This document shows, in pieces, positions 17,834 to 24,928 of a stretch of DNA of 64,000 nucleotides. A model generated the notes under the pieces. It made no database searches. It saw nothing but the letters and a program-made list of their open reading frames with translations, and was not told where the DNA came from. Origin of the DNA: Hydrogenophaga sp. IBVHS2 (lineage in GTDB: Bacteria; Pseudomonadota; Gammaproteobacteria; Burkholderiales; Burkholderiaceae_C); contig NZ_NFUT01000002.1 of assembly GCF_002127215.1 (NCBI RefSeq), positions 840,162-904,161 on the forward strand, given 5' to 3'. A program made the translations under genes and the position numbers. Position 1 is the stretch's first letter. Each line of letters opens with the position of its first letter.

Positions 17834-18955
17834 TTAGCTCATCAGATCGCCGTAGATCACAGCCTGCGGGCGCAGCACGCCGAACGCGGCGCGGGCTTCG
17901 CAAAGCGCCACAAGCACGTTCTTGGTGAAGTTGCCGTTATGGCTGTCGCTCAGCAGCATCTGGGCGTTTTGACGAATCCAGACCTGGGCGGCGCTGGTGT
18001 CCATCACAACAAACTTGCCTTGCTGCATGTCGTTGGACAGGTGAACCATAGTGCCCCACAGCATGGGTGCCGCAGCGGTCGCAGGGTTGGCCCACACGAA
18101 CGCGCCCTCGTTGTCTCGCTCCAGCTCCATCGCGCTGAAGTCCAGCGGGTTCAGGATGGTGAGATTGGGCTGATAGTCGCCGGACTGCAGAACCGACATG
18201 GCATCGCGCACAGTGTCCAGCGGGGTGAAGGTGCTGGACGGGCCGGAATACACAACATGGTTGCCGGAGTCGGTCAGGCCGCTGAATTCAGGGCTGGTGC
18301 CGGTGCCGTTAATCATCTGCTGTTCCATCTTGCGCCACACACCCTCCATGAGGCGGGCCTGCAGGAAGTTGGCCAGGACCGGGCTATCTGCATAGACCTG
18401 CCGTGACAGTGCGGTGTAGTGGGCGAAGGTTTCCACGCTTGCCAGCTTCAGATCGAAAGTGAAATCGCTTTCGTCCTTCTCGGTGCCCTCGCTGGACTGG
18501 ATGCCAGCCACGCGCACGTTGCCGGTTTCCTGCAAGTACTCCACGCCGGGCGCGGTGGTGTTGGCAACGGTCAGGTACTCCCATAGAAACCGGCGGCGGG
18601 ATGCCAGCGGCACGATGCCGGGGCTTCGCTCAAACGCGGCTTGCTCGTCGCCGTTGTTGGTGATGACGGCCTTGGACTGCATCGCGGCCTTGAGGTCAAA
18701 GTCAAAGCTCACGCGGGATGCAAGGCGGTTGCCTTCGCGCCATGCCTGCAGGCTCGGATCGGCTTGCATCTTGGTCGCCAGGGTCGAACCGAAACCTACA
18801 GCCGAATGGGCGCCGGGCATGGATCGCAGGCCACCCGATTTCTGGGCCAGCTCGGTTACTTCATCGCGCAGGCTTTTGACTTGGGCGTCATATTTGGCGT
18901 CCATCTTTTCCATGCCTTTGCGCACGATTTCTTCCAGATCATATTCTTGGGACAT
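17834..18955 (-). CDS. HK97-fold phage major capsid protein
   Basis: 373 aa, the size of HK97-type major capsid proteins. An N-terminal charged coiled coil (about residues 5-40, EEIVRKGMEKMDAKYDAQVK) resembles a short delta/scaffolding domain. The remainder fits the family, with an E-loop/N-arm region before TVANTTAPGVEYLQETG and P-domain/A-domain segments such as GQFVVMDTSAAQV-like (KFVVMDTSAAQV) and TKNVLVALCEARAAFGVLRP. No protease, portal or connector is encoded nearby. AAAGGAA precedes the ATG. The gene closes the minus-strand satellite operon. Whether it builds small capsids cannot be told from sequence. Confidence 0.9.
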   Translation of the reverse strand: MSQEYDLEEIVRKGMEKMDAKYDAQVKSLRDEVTELAQKSGGLRSMPGAHSAVGFGSTLATKMQADPSLQAWREGNRLASRVSFDFDLKAAMQSKAVITNNGDEQAAFERSPGIVPLASRRRFLWEYLTVANTTAPGVEYLQETGNVRVAGIQSSEGTEKDESDFTFDLKLASVETFAHYTALSRQVYADSPVLANFLQARLMEGVWRKMEQQMINGTGTSPEFSGLTDSGNHVVYSGPSSTFTPLDTVRDAMSVLQSGDYQPNLTILNPLDFSAMELERDNEGAFVWANPATAAAPMLWGTMVHLSNDMQQGKFVVMDTSAAQVWIRQNAQMLLSDSHNGNFTKNVLVALCEARAAFGVLRPQAVIYGDLMS

Positions 18956-19154
18956 TTTGTATTCCTTTGGCTCTCGCCGTTAATTGATGGTGTGCGTTAG
19001 CTCTGTTCCACAGCATCTCGCTGCTTTCCATCGCTCATCAATTCGGTGCACCAGCATCCCGCAGGCGCCAGAGAATACAAAAGCATCCCGCAGTTGTTCT
19101 CTTTTGAATCGTTGGCATTACGCTTAATGCCTGGGCCAATTCTATTTCAATTCA
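18956..19154 (-). promoter_or_regulatory. Non-coding region upstream of the capsid gene with several repeats
   Basis: No ORF is supported here. It holds a perfect inverted repeat GGCATTA-CGCT-TAATGCC (19114-19131) and a 12-bp direct repeat AGCATCCCGCAG at 19053-19064 and 19082-19093. TTTTGTATTC (18955-18964) is matched by its complement GAATACAAAA (19073-19082). TACGCTTAATGC (19119-19130) recurs inside the small-terminase gene at 19942-19953. The pattern suggests a late promoter with operator sites. Confidence 0.45.
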
Positions 19155-19349
19155 TTAGCGTTTGGTCTTTGTCTTATTCGCTTCTCTCAAAAGCGGCAGC
19201 ACTTTACTGCGGAAGTGATCCATCTGGACGCTAAACGCATCGACCTGAATCCGCAGCGAATGATTGATTTTCAGCAGTTCATCTATGGTTTGTTCCTGGG
19301 CGCGGATCAAGTCCAGGGCGGTGTCTAGGCTGTTTGGTTTTCTGAGCAT
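19155..19349 (-). CDS. Small coiled-coil protein of the satellite, unknown
   Basis: 64 aa from ATG 19349 (a TTG at 19355 would add two residues). Heptad-like helix (DLIRAQEQTIDELLKINHSL) and a basic C-terminus ending KTKTKR. Not recognised. Its size and place before the capsid would suit a scaffold or capsid-size factor, but this is inference. Confidence 0.55.
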   Translation of the reverse strand: MLRKPNSLDTALDLIRAQEQTIDELLKINHSLRIQVDAFSVQMDHFRSKVLPLLREANKTKTKR

Positions 19350-19357
19350 GTTCAAAT

Positions 19358-19376
19358 AATTAAACGGTGTTTAATT
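19358..19376. promoter_or_regulatory. Perfect AT-rich palindrome between two satellite genes
   Basis: AATTAAAC-GGT-GTTTAATT has perfect 8-bp arms. It overlaps the stop codon of the 64-codon gene at 19371 and lies 9 bp before the coiled-coil gene. A dimeric repressor or activator site is the simplest reading. Confidence 0.45.
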
Positions 19377-19565
19377 CTTCGGCGCCCGTTCGATTTCCTG
19401 ACGTAGGCTCGCGGCTTCGGTCCATGCGGCGGCAAACGCGGTGCCATCGGCGGGTGGCTCGATGCTGTCCACCTCGCAGGGATGCACCCCCCACGGTGGC
19501 GTGTTGTCTCGCTCTCGCAGGCGCTGGGCCTCGGGGGACAGATACGGGTGTTGCTTAACCTTCAT
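19371..19565 (-). CDS. Small unknown satellite protein
   Basis: 64 aa, not recognised. The N-terminal stretch YLSPEAQRLRERDNTPPW is followed by an acidic, Ala-rich C-terminus (AAWTEAASLRQEIERAPKN). It overlaps the end of the small-terminase gene by 11 bp, which implies translational coupling in the packaging module. Confidence 0.55.
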   Translation of the reverse strand: MKVKQHPYLSPEAQRLRERDNTPPWGVHPCEVDSIEPPADGTAFAAAWTEAASLRQEIERAPKN

Positions 19566-19974
19566 GCTCGTACCTCTGCCTTAGTTGCTCGGCGGTGGGC
19601 GCCTGGGTGCGGCGGGATGCGTTGCGGGCGGTGTCCGGCTCTTTGCGGGCTTGGTTCGTCAGGCGCAGGCTACGGGCTGCAGCCATCGCGGCCTTGCTAT
19701 GGCTTACCTGGGCGGCGCTCAGTCGCGGCCATGCGGGTTCCATTACGTCCAGGCTTTGCAGCTTGTCCGCTAGGCTGTCCGCAAACGATTGATGCGTTAC
19801 GTACTGGATTAGCTGCGGCACTTGATCCGGCGTGAAATAGTCGCCGGGCAGGTTATCGACCACGATATGCCACAGCCTGCGCTGTTCGGTGGTCAGGCTC
19901 TGCGGCGCTTTCAATCGCGCCAGTGTCTTGATGGGTGAAACTACGCTTAATGCGGCTTGGCTTTGCTTTGGCAT
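19555..19974 (-). CDS. Terminase small subunit-like protein (P27 type)
   Basis: 139 aa. The core LTTEQRRLWHIVVDNLPGDYFTPDQ is typical of phage terminase small subunits of the P27-like group: a W-containing helix, then a D-x-x-x-L helix. The C-terminal half is helical and basic. Small terminases recognise the packaging site and deliver DNA to the large terminase, which is absent here. In satellites a private small subunit redirects helper packaging. It lies between HNH nuclease and capsid genes, the usual phage order. Confidence 0.7.
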   Translation of the reverse strand: MPKQSQAALSVVSPIKTLARLKAPQSLTTEQRRLWHIVVDNLPGDYFTPDQVPQLIQYVTHQSFADSLADKLQSLDVMEPAWPRLSAAQVSHSKAAMAAARSLRLTNQARKEPDTARNASRRTQAPTAEQLRQRYEHEG

Positions 19975-20060
19975 GGTGTGTTTTTCTGGGGCGGTCAGAA
20001 AATAAGGGTTAGCGGCTGGTCGGCAGGGGAGTGCGGTTTACTTTCAAATATCCCCCCTCC

Positions 20061-20348
20061 CTATTTCCAGCCTGGGTGTGTTCCATCAGTGTCGAATGTC
20101 GGCCTGGGCTTTCCTCCGCGCTCAATGATTTGTTTGTCGCGTGAGTGGTGACTGGCGCAAAGGGATTGCAGCTCGCCGTGAAAAAACGCTGTCATGTCTC
20201 CCTTGTGCGGCGTCACGTGGTCAGCCACCGTCGCCACGGTTAACCGGCCTTCTGCCTTGCACATGCGGCACAGCGGCTCGATGGTTAGCTGCAGGCTGCG
20301 CTGCTCACGCCAGCGGCGGGTGTCGTACAGGTGTTTGTGCTGGCCCAT
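20061..20348 (-). CDS. Phage-type HNH endonuclease
   Basis: 95 aa. The HNH core is visible: CRMCKAEGR, then VADHVTPHKGD, then LQSLCASHHSRDKQ, with the two CxxC/CxxH zinc ligands. Such nucleases sit next to terminase genes in cos phages and are needed for DNA packaging in several of them. The ATG at 20348 overlaps the preceding stop (ATGA); an upstream start at 20360 is less likely. Confidence 0.88.
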   Translation of the reverse strand: MGQHKHLYDTRRWREQRSLQLTIEPLCRMCKAEGRLTVATVADHVTPHKGDMTAFFHGELQSLCASHHSRDKQIIERGGKPRPTFDTDGTHPGWK

Positions 20349-20485
20349 CACAGCACCCACCGGCTGGCAATCGTTGTGGCCTTGCGGCGTGAGACACCCA
20401 GGCGTTTCAGCAGGCGCTCGATAAAGCGGCGGCGCATCGGTTGATGGGCCTTGATCGCGCTGAACGCGAAAAACAGTTCGGTCAT
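20348..20485 (-). CDS. Tiny basic protein of the satellite
   Basis: 45 aa from ATG 20485, overlapping both neighbours by ATGA. Very basic second half (RRRFIERLLKRLGVSRRKA), suggesting nucleic-acid binding. Not recognised. The perfect overlaps on both sides support it as a real gene. Confidence 0.55.
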   Translation of the reverse strand: MTELFFAFSAIKAHQPMRRRFIERLLKRLGVSRRKATTIASRWVL

Positions 20486-20652
20486 GGCTTGGGTTCCTTC
20501 AGTTCTTCGATAAGGCGCTGCAGCGTTTCCTCGGGCGGGGTGCGCGGCCATGTCGCCAGGGCTTCGGCCAGTGCGGGATAACCGCGCTTCGGCCAGTCGT
20601 GATCCGGCGGTGGTCTAGGCTCCACGCGGCGGCGTTTGCGCGGCTTATCCAT
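20482..20652 (-). CDS. Small satellite protein, Pro/Arg-rich
   Basis: 56 aa. Begins MDKPRKRRRVEPRPPPDHDW and ends LQRLIEELKEPKP. Not recognised. It overlaps the gene upstream by 8 bp and the 45-aa gene downstream by ATGA, which supports translation. The basic start and acidic end suggest an adaptor rather than an enzyme. Confidence 0.5.
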   Translation of the reverse strand: MDKPRKRRRVEPRPPPDHDWPKRGYPALAEALATWPRTPPEETLQRLIEELKEPKP

Positions 20653-20980
20653 GCTCTCCCCTCGGGTAGCTCTGCCGAAAGTGGTCGGTCAGATCGCGGT
20701 GAAGATGCGGCGGCGTTTGCTCGATTTGCTGGCGCATGGCCTGCCGCGCCTCGGGGCCGTCCTGCCAGTGGTCGCAGGCACGCATGGCCGCGTCGATCAG
20801 CTCGGCGGCTGTCTGGTGCGCCTGGGCTAGGTAGTCGATCAGGGCGGGCTTATTGCTGCGGATCAGCTCGCGCAGTTCGTCGGTTAGGTTGGACGCGGGC
20901 CACGCGCTTAGGCGGTCGCCTCGCAGGTCCAGCCTCACGGCAGCGGCAGACAGTCGGCGCAGGATTTCGGCGGCTTCCAT
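20645..20980 (-). CDS. TubC N-terminal docking-domain-like protein
   Basis: 111 aa. The first ~50 residues (EILRRLSAAAVRLDLRGDRL ... ELRELIRSNKPALIDYL) match the TubC docking-domain pattern that is frequent in mobile elements next to replication helicases. The rest is helical and His/Gln-rich. It overlaps the helicase stop by ATGA. A role as helicase partner is inferred from position. Confidence 0.6.
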   Translation of the reverse strand: MEAAEILRRLSAAAVRLDLRGDRLSAWPASNLTDELRELIRSNKPALIDYLAQAHQTAAELIDAAMRACDHWQDGPEARQAMRQQIEQTPPHLHRDLTDHFRQSYPRGEHG

Positions 20981-22158
20981 CAGAAGTCCTCCACGCGGTC
21001 GCCGCTGCCAACTTGGTCAACTTGTCCAACTTGTCCAGCGTTAAAAGGTTGGACACCTTGGACAACTTGGACAGGTTGGCTGGGGATTGACCAGTACCAG
21101 CCCTCTACGGTCTTGCGCTTTTTTACGTGCAGGGCATCCGATGCGCGGCGAACGGTACGCCATGCAATCCCTGCCGCTTTGGCCTCTGCCTCTACTGTCT
21201 TGGTGGGTGTCGGGCCATCCCGCAGCAGGTCGGTCAGAAACTCCGCTGCGCAGTCCTGGGCGCTCTTTTCCTCGTCATCGGCTTCGGTGTTGTCGGTCAG
21301 CAGTTCGCGGGCGCTGCCTTGCACAGCCTTGCCCCATGCCACGCGGGATGCCTCAATGCCCGGCATTACCTCCACCTGTTCCAGGTGGTACTCATAACCG
21401 CCATCGTCTGGGCCAATGTTGGACTTGCTACGGGCAAGAATGCGCCGGTCCTCGCCGTCCTCACCTTTGACCCTTGCGGCCACTAGCACCACGCGGGCCA
21501 CGGCACTGAAAGCCACTGAACCGATAACGCGCTGCGTCGGGTCGCTGCCTTGTCCACCCTTGGAAAAGTGTGTGATGCCCAGCACAGCGAAACGGCCAGC
21601 GGCTGCGGCATCGACCAGCGGCTGCAGGGCGCGGCGCACCTCGGTGTTTTTGTGGCTGTCGCCAGTCACTGCGGACACAACGGGGTCCACGATGACCAGC
21701 CGGGCGCCTCCGATGCGCTCAATAGCTGCCAGCAGCTTACGCATGTCGTGGGCCGGATCGAAGGGCTGCGCACCTGTCGCGCCTCTAGTTCCCTCTACAA
21801 AATAGACCCGGGAACGCTCGCCACCAGCGGCCAGCAGGCGCGGCAGCAGGGTGTCGGCGGGGTCGTCCTCGCCGCTCCACACGATGACGTTTCCCGCTTC
21901 GCATTTGGTGCCATCCGGCCAGCGTCCGCCCAGCGTGACAGTCGCAGCCAGTGCGCCGACTGCCAGCGTCGTTTTGCCTTGGCCTGGGGCGCCTGCCAGG
22001 ATGTGAACCTTCCCAAGTGCCAGCCAGTCGCGCCACAGCCATTCCACCGGCTCGGGGGTCAGGTCGGCGCCGCTGGTGAGAATGACCGACTGCAGATCGG
22101 TTGCTTCTATGTCCGCGTCCAGCACAGCGGTGAATTGGTCATATTCGGCGGGCCTCAT
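20980..22158 (-). CDS. RepA-like AAA/RecA-fold replicative helicase
   Basis: 392 aa. Walker A GAPGQGKTT is at residues 56-64, Walker B ARLVIVDPVVSAV near 150, then LGITHFSKGG. This matches the RSF1010 RepA-like hexameric helicase family (AAA_25) carried by plasmids and islands. After about residue 300 comes a winged-helix-like segment (AGIAWRTVRRASDALHV). The last residues are Gln/Val/Gly repeats encoded by an iteron array at 21009-21080. It overlaps the zinc-finger gene by ATGA. Confidence 0.88.
   Translation of the reverse strand: MRPAEYDQFTAVLDADIEATDLQSVILTSGADLTPEPVEWLWRDWLALGKVHILAGAPGQGKTTLAVGALAATVTLGGRWPDGTKCEAGNVIVWSGEDDPADTLLPRLLAAGGERSRVYFVEGTRGATGAQPFDPAHDMRKLLAAIERIGGARLVIVDPVVSAVTGDSHKNTEVRRALQPLVDAAAAGRFAVLGITHFSKGGQGSDPTQRVIGSVAFSAVARVVLVAARVKGEDGEDRRILARSKSNIGPDDGGYEYHLEQVEVMPGIEASRVAWGKAVQGSARELLTDNTEADDEEKSAQDCAAEFLTDLLRDGPTPTKTVEAEAKAAGIAWRTVRRASDALHVKKRKTVEGWYWSIPSQPVQVVQGVQPFNAGQVGQVDQVGSGDRVEDF
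21009..21080. repeat. Inverted iteron array with 9-bp period inside the helicase gene
   Basis: On the plus strand, CAACTTGGT, CAACTTGTC and CAACTTGTC (21009-21035) are followed by an AT-rich centre (GTTAAAAGG). Then TTGGACA repeats at 21049, 21058 and 21067, and TTGGC at 21076. The left units are the reverse complement of the right ones. Six to seven units at exact 9-bp spacing in two opposed blocks is typical of initiator-binding iterons. Confidence 0.75.
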
Positions 22159-22613
22159 GCGTAAGCCTCCACCAGCCGATTGATCCGGGCGGCAGCGGTC
22201 AGCAGCCGAAAGCGGTCCGGCTCAGTCAGGGCGCGGCCATGCGCCACGTTGGCGGCGGCGACTGCGGCCAGCGTTGCCTCGAAACCAATAACCTGCAGGG
22301 CAGCTCGGGGCGGCAGCGGTGCGGGCTTCTGTTCTCGGTGCGGCTTGCCGTCATCAACCCAGGCGCCTAGTGCCTTTGCGGTATCGACAAACTCCAGGCC
22401 ATGCGCCTCCATGTGATACGCCAGTACGTCGCCACCCTTGGCGCCGCAGGCCATGCACACCCATGCGCCATTGCGGACATTGATGCGCATGGAATCGCTG
22501 CCATCGTGAAAAGTGCAGGCGGTGGTACGCCATTCGCCACGGCCTTTGAGGGTCAGCCCTTCGCCGTCAAAGTAGGTTGCCGGGTCGGGCAGTTTGGTGC
22601 GGTCGAATGTCAT
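22155..22613 (-). CDS. CHC2 zinc-finger (primase-type) protein without a TOPRIM domain
   Basis: 152 aa. Residues ~30-85 form a DnaG-type zinc-binding domain (CTFHDGSDSMRI, then WVCMACGAKGGDVLAY). The TOPRIM catalytic domain of a true primase is missing and no neighbour supplies it. It probably helps DNA recognition or recruits host primase for element replication. The ATG at 22613 overlaps the upstream stop (ATGA); the longer frame start at 22661 lies inside the neighbouring gene. Confidence 0.75.
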   Translation of the reverse strand: MTFDRTKLPDPATYFDGEGLTLKGRGEWRTTACTFHDGSDSMRINVRNGAWVCMACGAKGGDVLAYHMEAHGLEFVDTAKALGAWVDDGKPHREQKPAPLPPRAALQVIGFEATLAAVAAANVAHGRALTEPDRFRLLTAAARINRLVEAYA

Positions 22614-22918
22614 CGGCGCACCTCGCTGGCCTTGTCGGCGCCTTGCAGGCGGTCCAGCCACTGCAGCATGGCCTCGGGGGTGTCAAACGCTTTGCACCAG
22701 CCCCACCGGCTTGCGTGATACCTCCAGCCGTTGCCCTCGCGGGTTCGGAAAACATGGGCGCCTGATTCCTGCGCACGCTGCCGTAGTTCGGCAAAGGCTC
22801 GGGCCTCTGCGCTTGTGAAGGGCAGGGGATCGGGGTCGATGGTTGCCGGGCTGGTTGGCTCGTTGATCCCGGCTACTAGTACCGGCTCGGGCAGACGGCG
22901 GCAGTTCTTATCAAACAT
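22610..22918 (-). CDS. Unknown satellite protein in the replication operon
   Basis: 102 aa, soluble, not recognised. The C-terminal half (WRYHASRWGWCKAFDTPEAM) is Trp-rich. The ATG at 22918 overlaps alpA by 8 bp and its stop overlaps the zinc-finger gene. The position suggests an early gene expressed with replication functions. Confidence 0.6.
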   Translation of the reverse strand: MFDKNCRRLPEPVLVAGINEPTSPATIDPDPLPFTSAEARAFAELRQRAQESGAHVFRTREGNGWRYHASRWGWCKAFDTPEAMLQWLDRLQGADKASEVRR

Positions 22919-23126
22919 GGGCGGCACCTCGACGCGCTTCGAGATGCGCCAGGACATCGCCAGCACGCCAGCGGCTGCAGCGCGGACTAAGTTTTTCGGG
23001 CGCTGGAAATTGCCCTAATTTAATTAGGTCGTAAAGCTTGGTTTTTTTAATCCCAACAAGGGATTCAACTGCTTCAAGGCGTAGCCTTGTTTCAGGGTGG
23101 ATATTGGCGCTAAGGGTCTGTAGCAT
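22911..23126 (-). CDS. alpA: AlpA-type helix-turn-helix regulator
   Basis: 71 aa. VESLVGIKKTKLYDLIKLGQFPAP followed by SRWRAGDVLAHLEARR is the MerR-like winged HTH of the AlpA/excisionase family. AlpA proteins activate excision or early genes of P4-like satellites and PICIs. It is the first gene after a sigma70-like promoter (23175-23203) with an AGGA-type site before the ATG. Confidence 0.85.
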   Translation of the reverse strand: MLQTLSANIHPETRLRLEAVESLVGIKKTKLYDLIKLGQFPAPEKLSPRCSRWRAGDVLAHLEARRGAAHV

Positions 23127-23426
23127 TGGTCCTATTCCTTTCCGCGCAATCCCGATTGGGTTCGCTTGCGGCCAATAATAGGATGCTAGTTATCACCTGT
23201 CAGGAGACAAATCTGTGGATAACTTGCTCTGCGCCGTTGGAGCGTCGTATTATGAAACGACGTGGAAACAAAAATGCTGCGGCAAAGATGCTAAGTTGTT
23301 GATTTAATTGGATTTATTGAGATTGTATGTGGCGGTGCCACGATTCTCGTTTGCCTCAATCGATGCACGATATCGAGAAACATGATGTTGTACAGCTCTA
23401 AGGGCATGTCGTAGTGCAGGTTGCCG
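23127..23426. promoter_or_regulatory. 300-bp control region between integrase and alpA
   Basis: No gene is supported. It contains the alpA promoter (23175-23203), a perfect DnaA box in reverse (TGTGGATAA, 23214-23222), an inverted repeat CGTCGT-ATTATGAA-ACGACG (23243-23262) and an AT-rich stretch (about 23290-23325). This could be a repressor-controlled switch, a replication start, or both. Confidence 0.5.
23175..23203 (-). promoter_or_regulatory. Sigma70-like promoter of the satellite early operon
   Basis: On the minus strand, -35 CTGACA (23198-23203), 17-bp spacer, -10 TATTAT (23175-23180); each hexamer matches five of six. CCTGACAGG over the -35 is a short palindrome and could bind a repressor. 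Confidence 0.65.
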
Positions 23427-24737
23427 TCACCCCTTACGCTGGCCTACCTTGGGCGGGTTCGGCTTGCTGGTCGTTACGAGCCTTTCGAGCACTTCTAATG
23501 CTGCCAGCTTCTCATCTGCGTAATCGTGGCCGTCATAGTGGCGGGCTTGAACTCCACCAATTCCATGCGACTGCAGCCGACCCCGGATTTCCGCGCTGAT
23601 ACCTGCGGCAGCAAGTGCTGTTTCGATTCCAGATCGCAGCCGCTTGGCTTGGAAGTCTGGAATCTCGGTGGCGGCATCGCAGGCCCACGCGCTTAGCGTT
23701 GTGGCGGCTACGTGGGTAGCCCCCCCATCAGTGGAAAGTGCCCAATCCAGGCCAGTAGCTGCCTGGGTGAGGGCGCCTGCAGCGGCGGGCGTCAGCGGGA
23801 TGATGTGGGGGCGGGGCGGTTTTCCCGGTCGGCCTTTCCCGTCATACAGCGTGATGCTGTCCGGGGTGATGTTGCTGGCCTTGAGGCTCACCAGTTGCTC
23901 GATCCGTTGCCCACCTGTCAGAAGGTGCAGCCGCAGCAGGGCGCCACGGAATCCCGGCAGGGTCTTGATGGCCTTCCAGTAGGTCCGCAGTTCTTCCAGG
24001 CTCAGCGGTCGCTTGTCCGGCTTGTTGGCGCTTTCATCCGGGGCGGTTTCGGCGGCGGGGTTGATGGACACGCCGTATTCCTTGAACCGCAGCGGGATGC
24101 TCGGCTTGGTGCGGGCGGCTTTTGCGGTCTGGTAGGCGGCGCGCATGTAGCTGCGCAGCTTGTTGGCGGTTCTGCCTTTCCCACCCTCCAGGCAGCGGCG
24201 CATCATGTCGGCCACCTGTTCGGGGGTGATTTCGCGGGCGGGCAGGGCGGCGACTTTGGGCCAGGGCGCCACGATATGCACACCGGTGATGCTACGCACG
24301 TCCTTATGGCTGCGGCGGCCTAGTGCTTCCAGGTGGTCGGCGTAATCCTCCATAAGGGCCTGCAGGCTATGGCTCAGAGCCTTTTCCCGTTCCTCGGCCT
24401 GTTGCTGGCGCTCTTGCTCTTTCGCTTGCTTGATGCCAACAAAACCGCCTTGTGTCTTGTTCGCCTCATGCTGCAGGGCGAATGCCTCGGCGGCTCGGGT
24501 GGCCGCTGAAATGCTGAAACCGCGCTCGGTCGGGATCAGGGATTTAGGCGGGGCGCTGCTGTCATAGATGCCGATTTTTTCCCGGTGCGCTTTCCCGTTG
24601 TGGGTCACTCGCCAGTACAGGCTGATACCTGCCGCAAGCCTGCGGGCCTCTAGGGCGCCAGCGGGGTGAACCTTTCCAAGGCTCACGAATTTGCCCAGCT
24701 CAAGGGTGCGCAGCACCTGCCCGGCGGTTTTGTCCAT
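23427..24737 (-). CDS. int: Tyrosine recombinase (integrase) of the satellite
   Basis: 436 aa from ATG 24737 (MDKTAGQVL), which follows AGGGG at 6 bp. An ATG at 24764 adds nine residues but lacks a ribosome site. An N-terminal arm-binding region is followed by a SAM-like core (DYADHLEALGRRSHKDVRSI). Catalytic box 1 Arg is in LTGGQRIEQL (~277), then KRLRSG, LQSHGIGG and the Tyr nucleophile in ARHYDGHDY (~400). It integrates the element in tRNA-Lys and sits next to attR, as expected. Confidence 0.93.
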   Translation of the reverse strand: MDKTAGQVLRTLELGKFVSLGKVHPAGALEARRLAAGISLYWRVTHNGKAHREKIGIYDSSAPPKSLIPTERGFSISAATRAAEAFALQHEANKTQGGFVGIKQAKEQERQQQAEEREKALSHSLQALMEDYADHLEALGRRSHKDVRSITGVHIVAPWPKVAALPAREITPEQVADMMRRCLEGGKGRTANKLRSYMRAAYQTAKAARTKPSIPLRFKEYGVSINPAAETAPDESANKPDKRPLSLEELRTYWKAIKTLPGFRGALLRLHLLTGGQRIEQLVSLKASNITPDSITLYDGKGRPGKPPRPHIIPLTPAAAGALTQAATGLDWALSTDGGATHVAATTLSAWACDAATEIPDFQAKRLRSGIETALAAAGISAEIRGRLQSHGIGGVQARHYDGHDYADEKLAALEVLERLVTTSKPNPPKVGQRKG

Positions 24738-24928
24738 TTCGGCCCCTAACGGTGACAGTTTCATCAGCGGACAAACTGTCCGCTACGGTCGACGGTGACA
24801 GTTTGGTAACAGTCTGGCGCCGGATGAAATTGTACGTCAACGGACTAAGGCGGAAGAAAGATCAATAAAAACAACGATCTATGTTTTCCGTGACAGTTCG
24901 TCGTTGTTCGGGATTCCCTCGGGGCGTG
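24738..24928. promoter_or_regulatory. Integrase upstream region with palindrome and GTGACAGTT repeats
   Basis: Contains the perfect palindrome AGCGGACA-AAC-TGTCCGCT (24766-24784) and GTGACAGTT at about 24752, 24795 and 24891. No other ORF is supported. These are probably integrase/excisionase sites that also control int. Confidence 0.5.
24795..24815 (+). repeat. Candidate integrase arm-type site, right end
   Basis: GTGACAGTTT then GGTAACAGTCT, the same two units as at 16220-16240 but with the G and A variants exchanged. They lie about 70 bp inside attL and about 115 bp inside attR. Confidence 0.5.

Noticed and set aside
23251..23301. 16-codon ORF MKRRGNKNAAAKMLSC in the satellite control region
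   Set aside because: Too short, no ribosome site, and it overlaps an inverted repeat.
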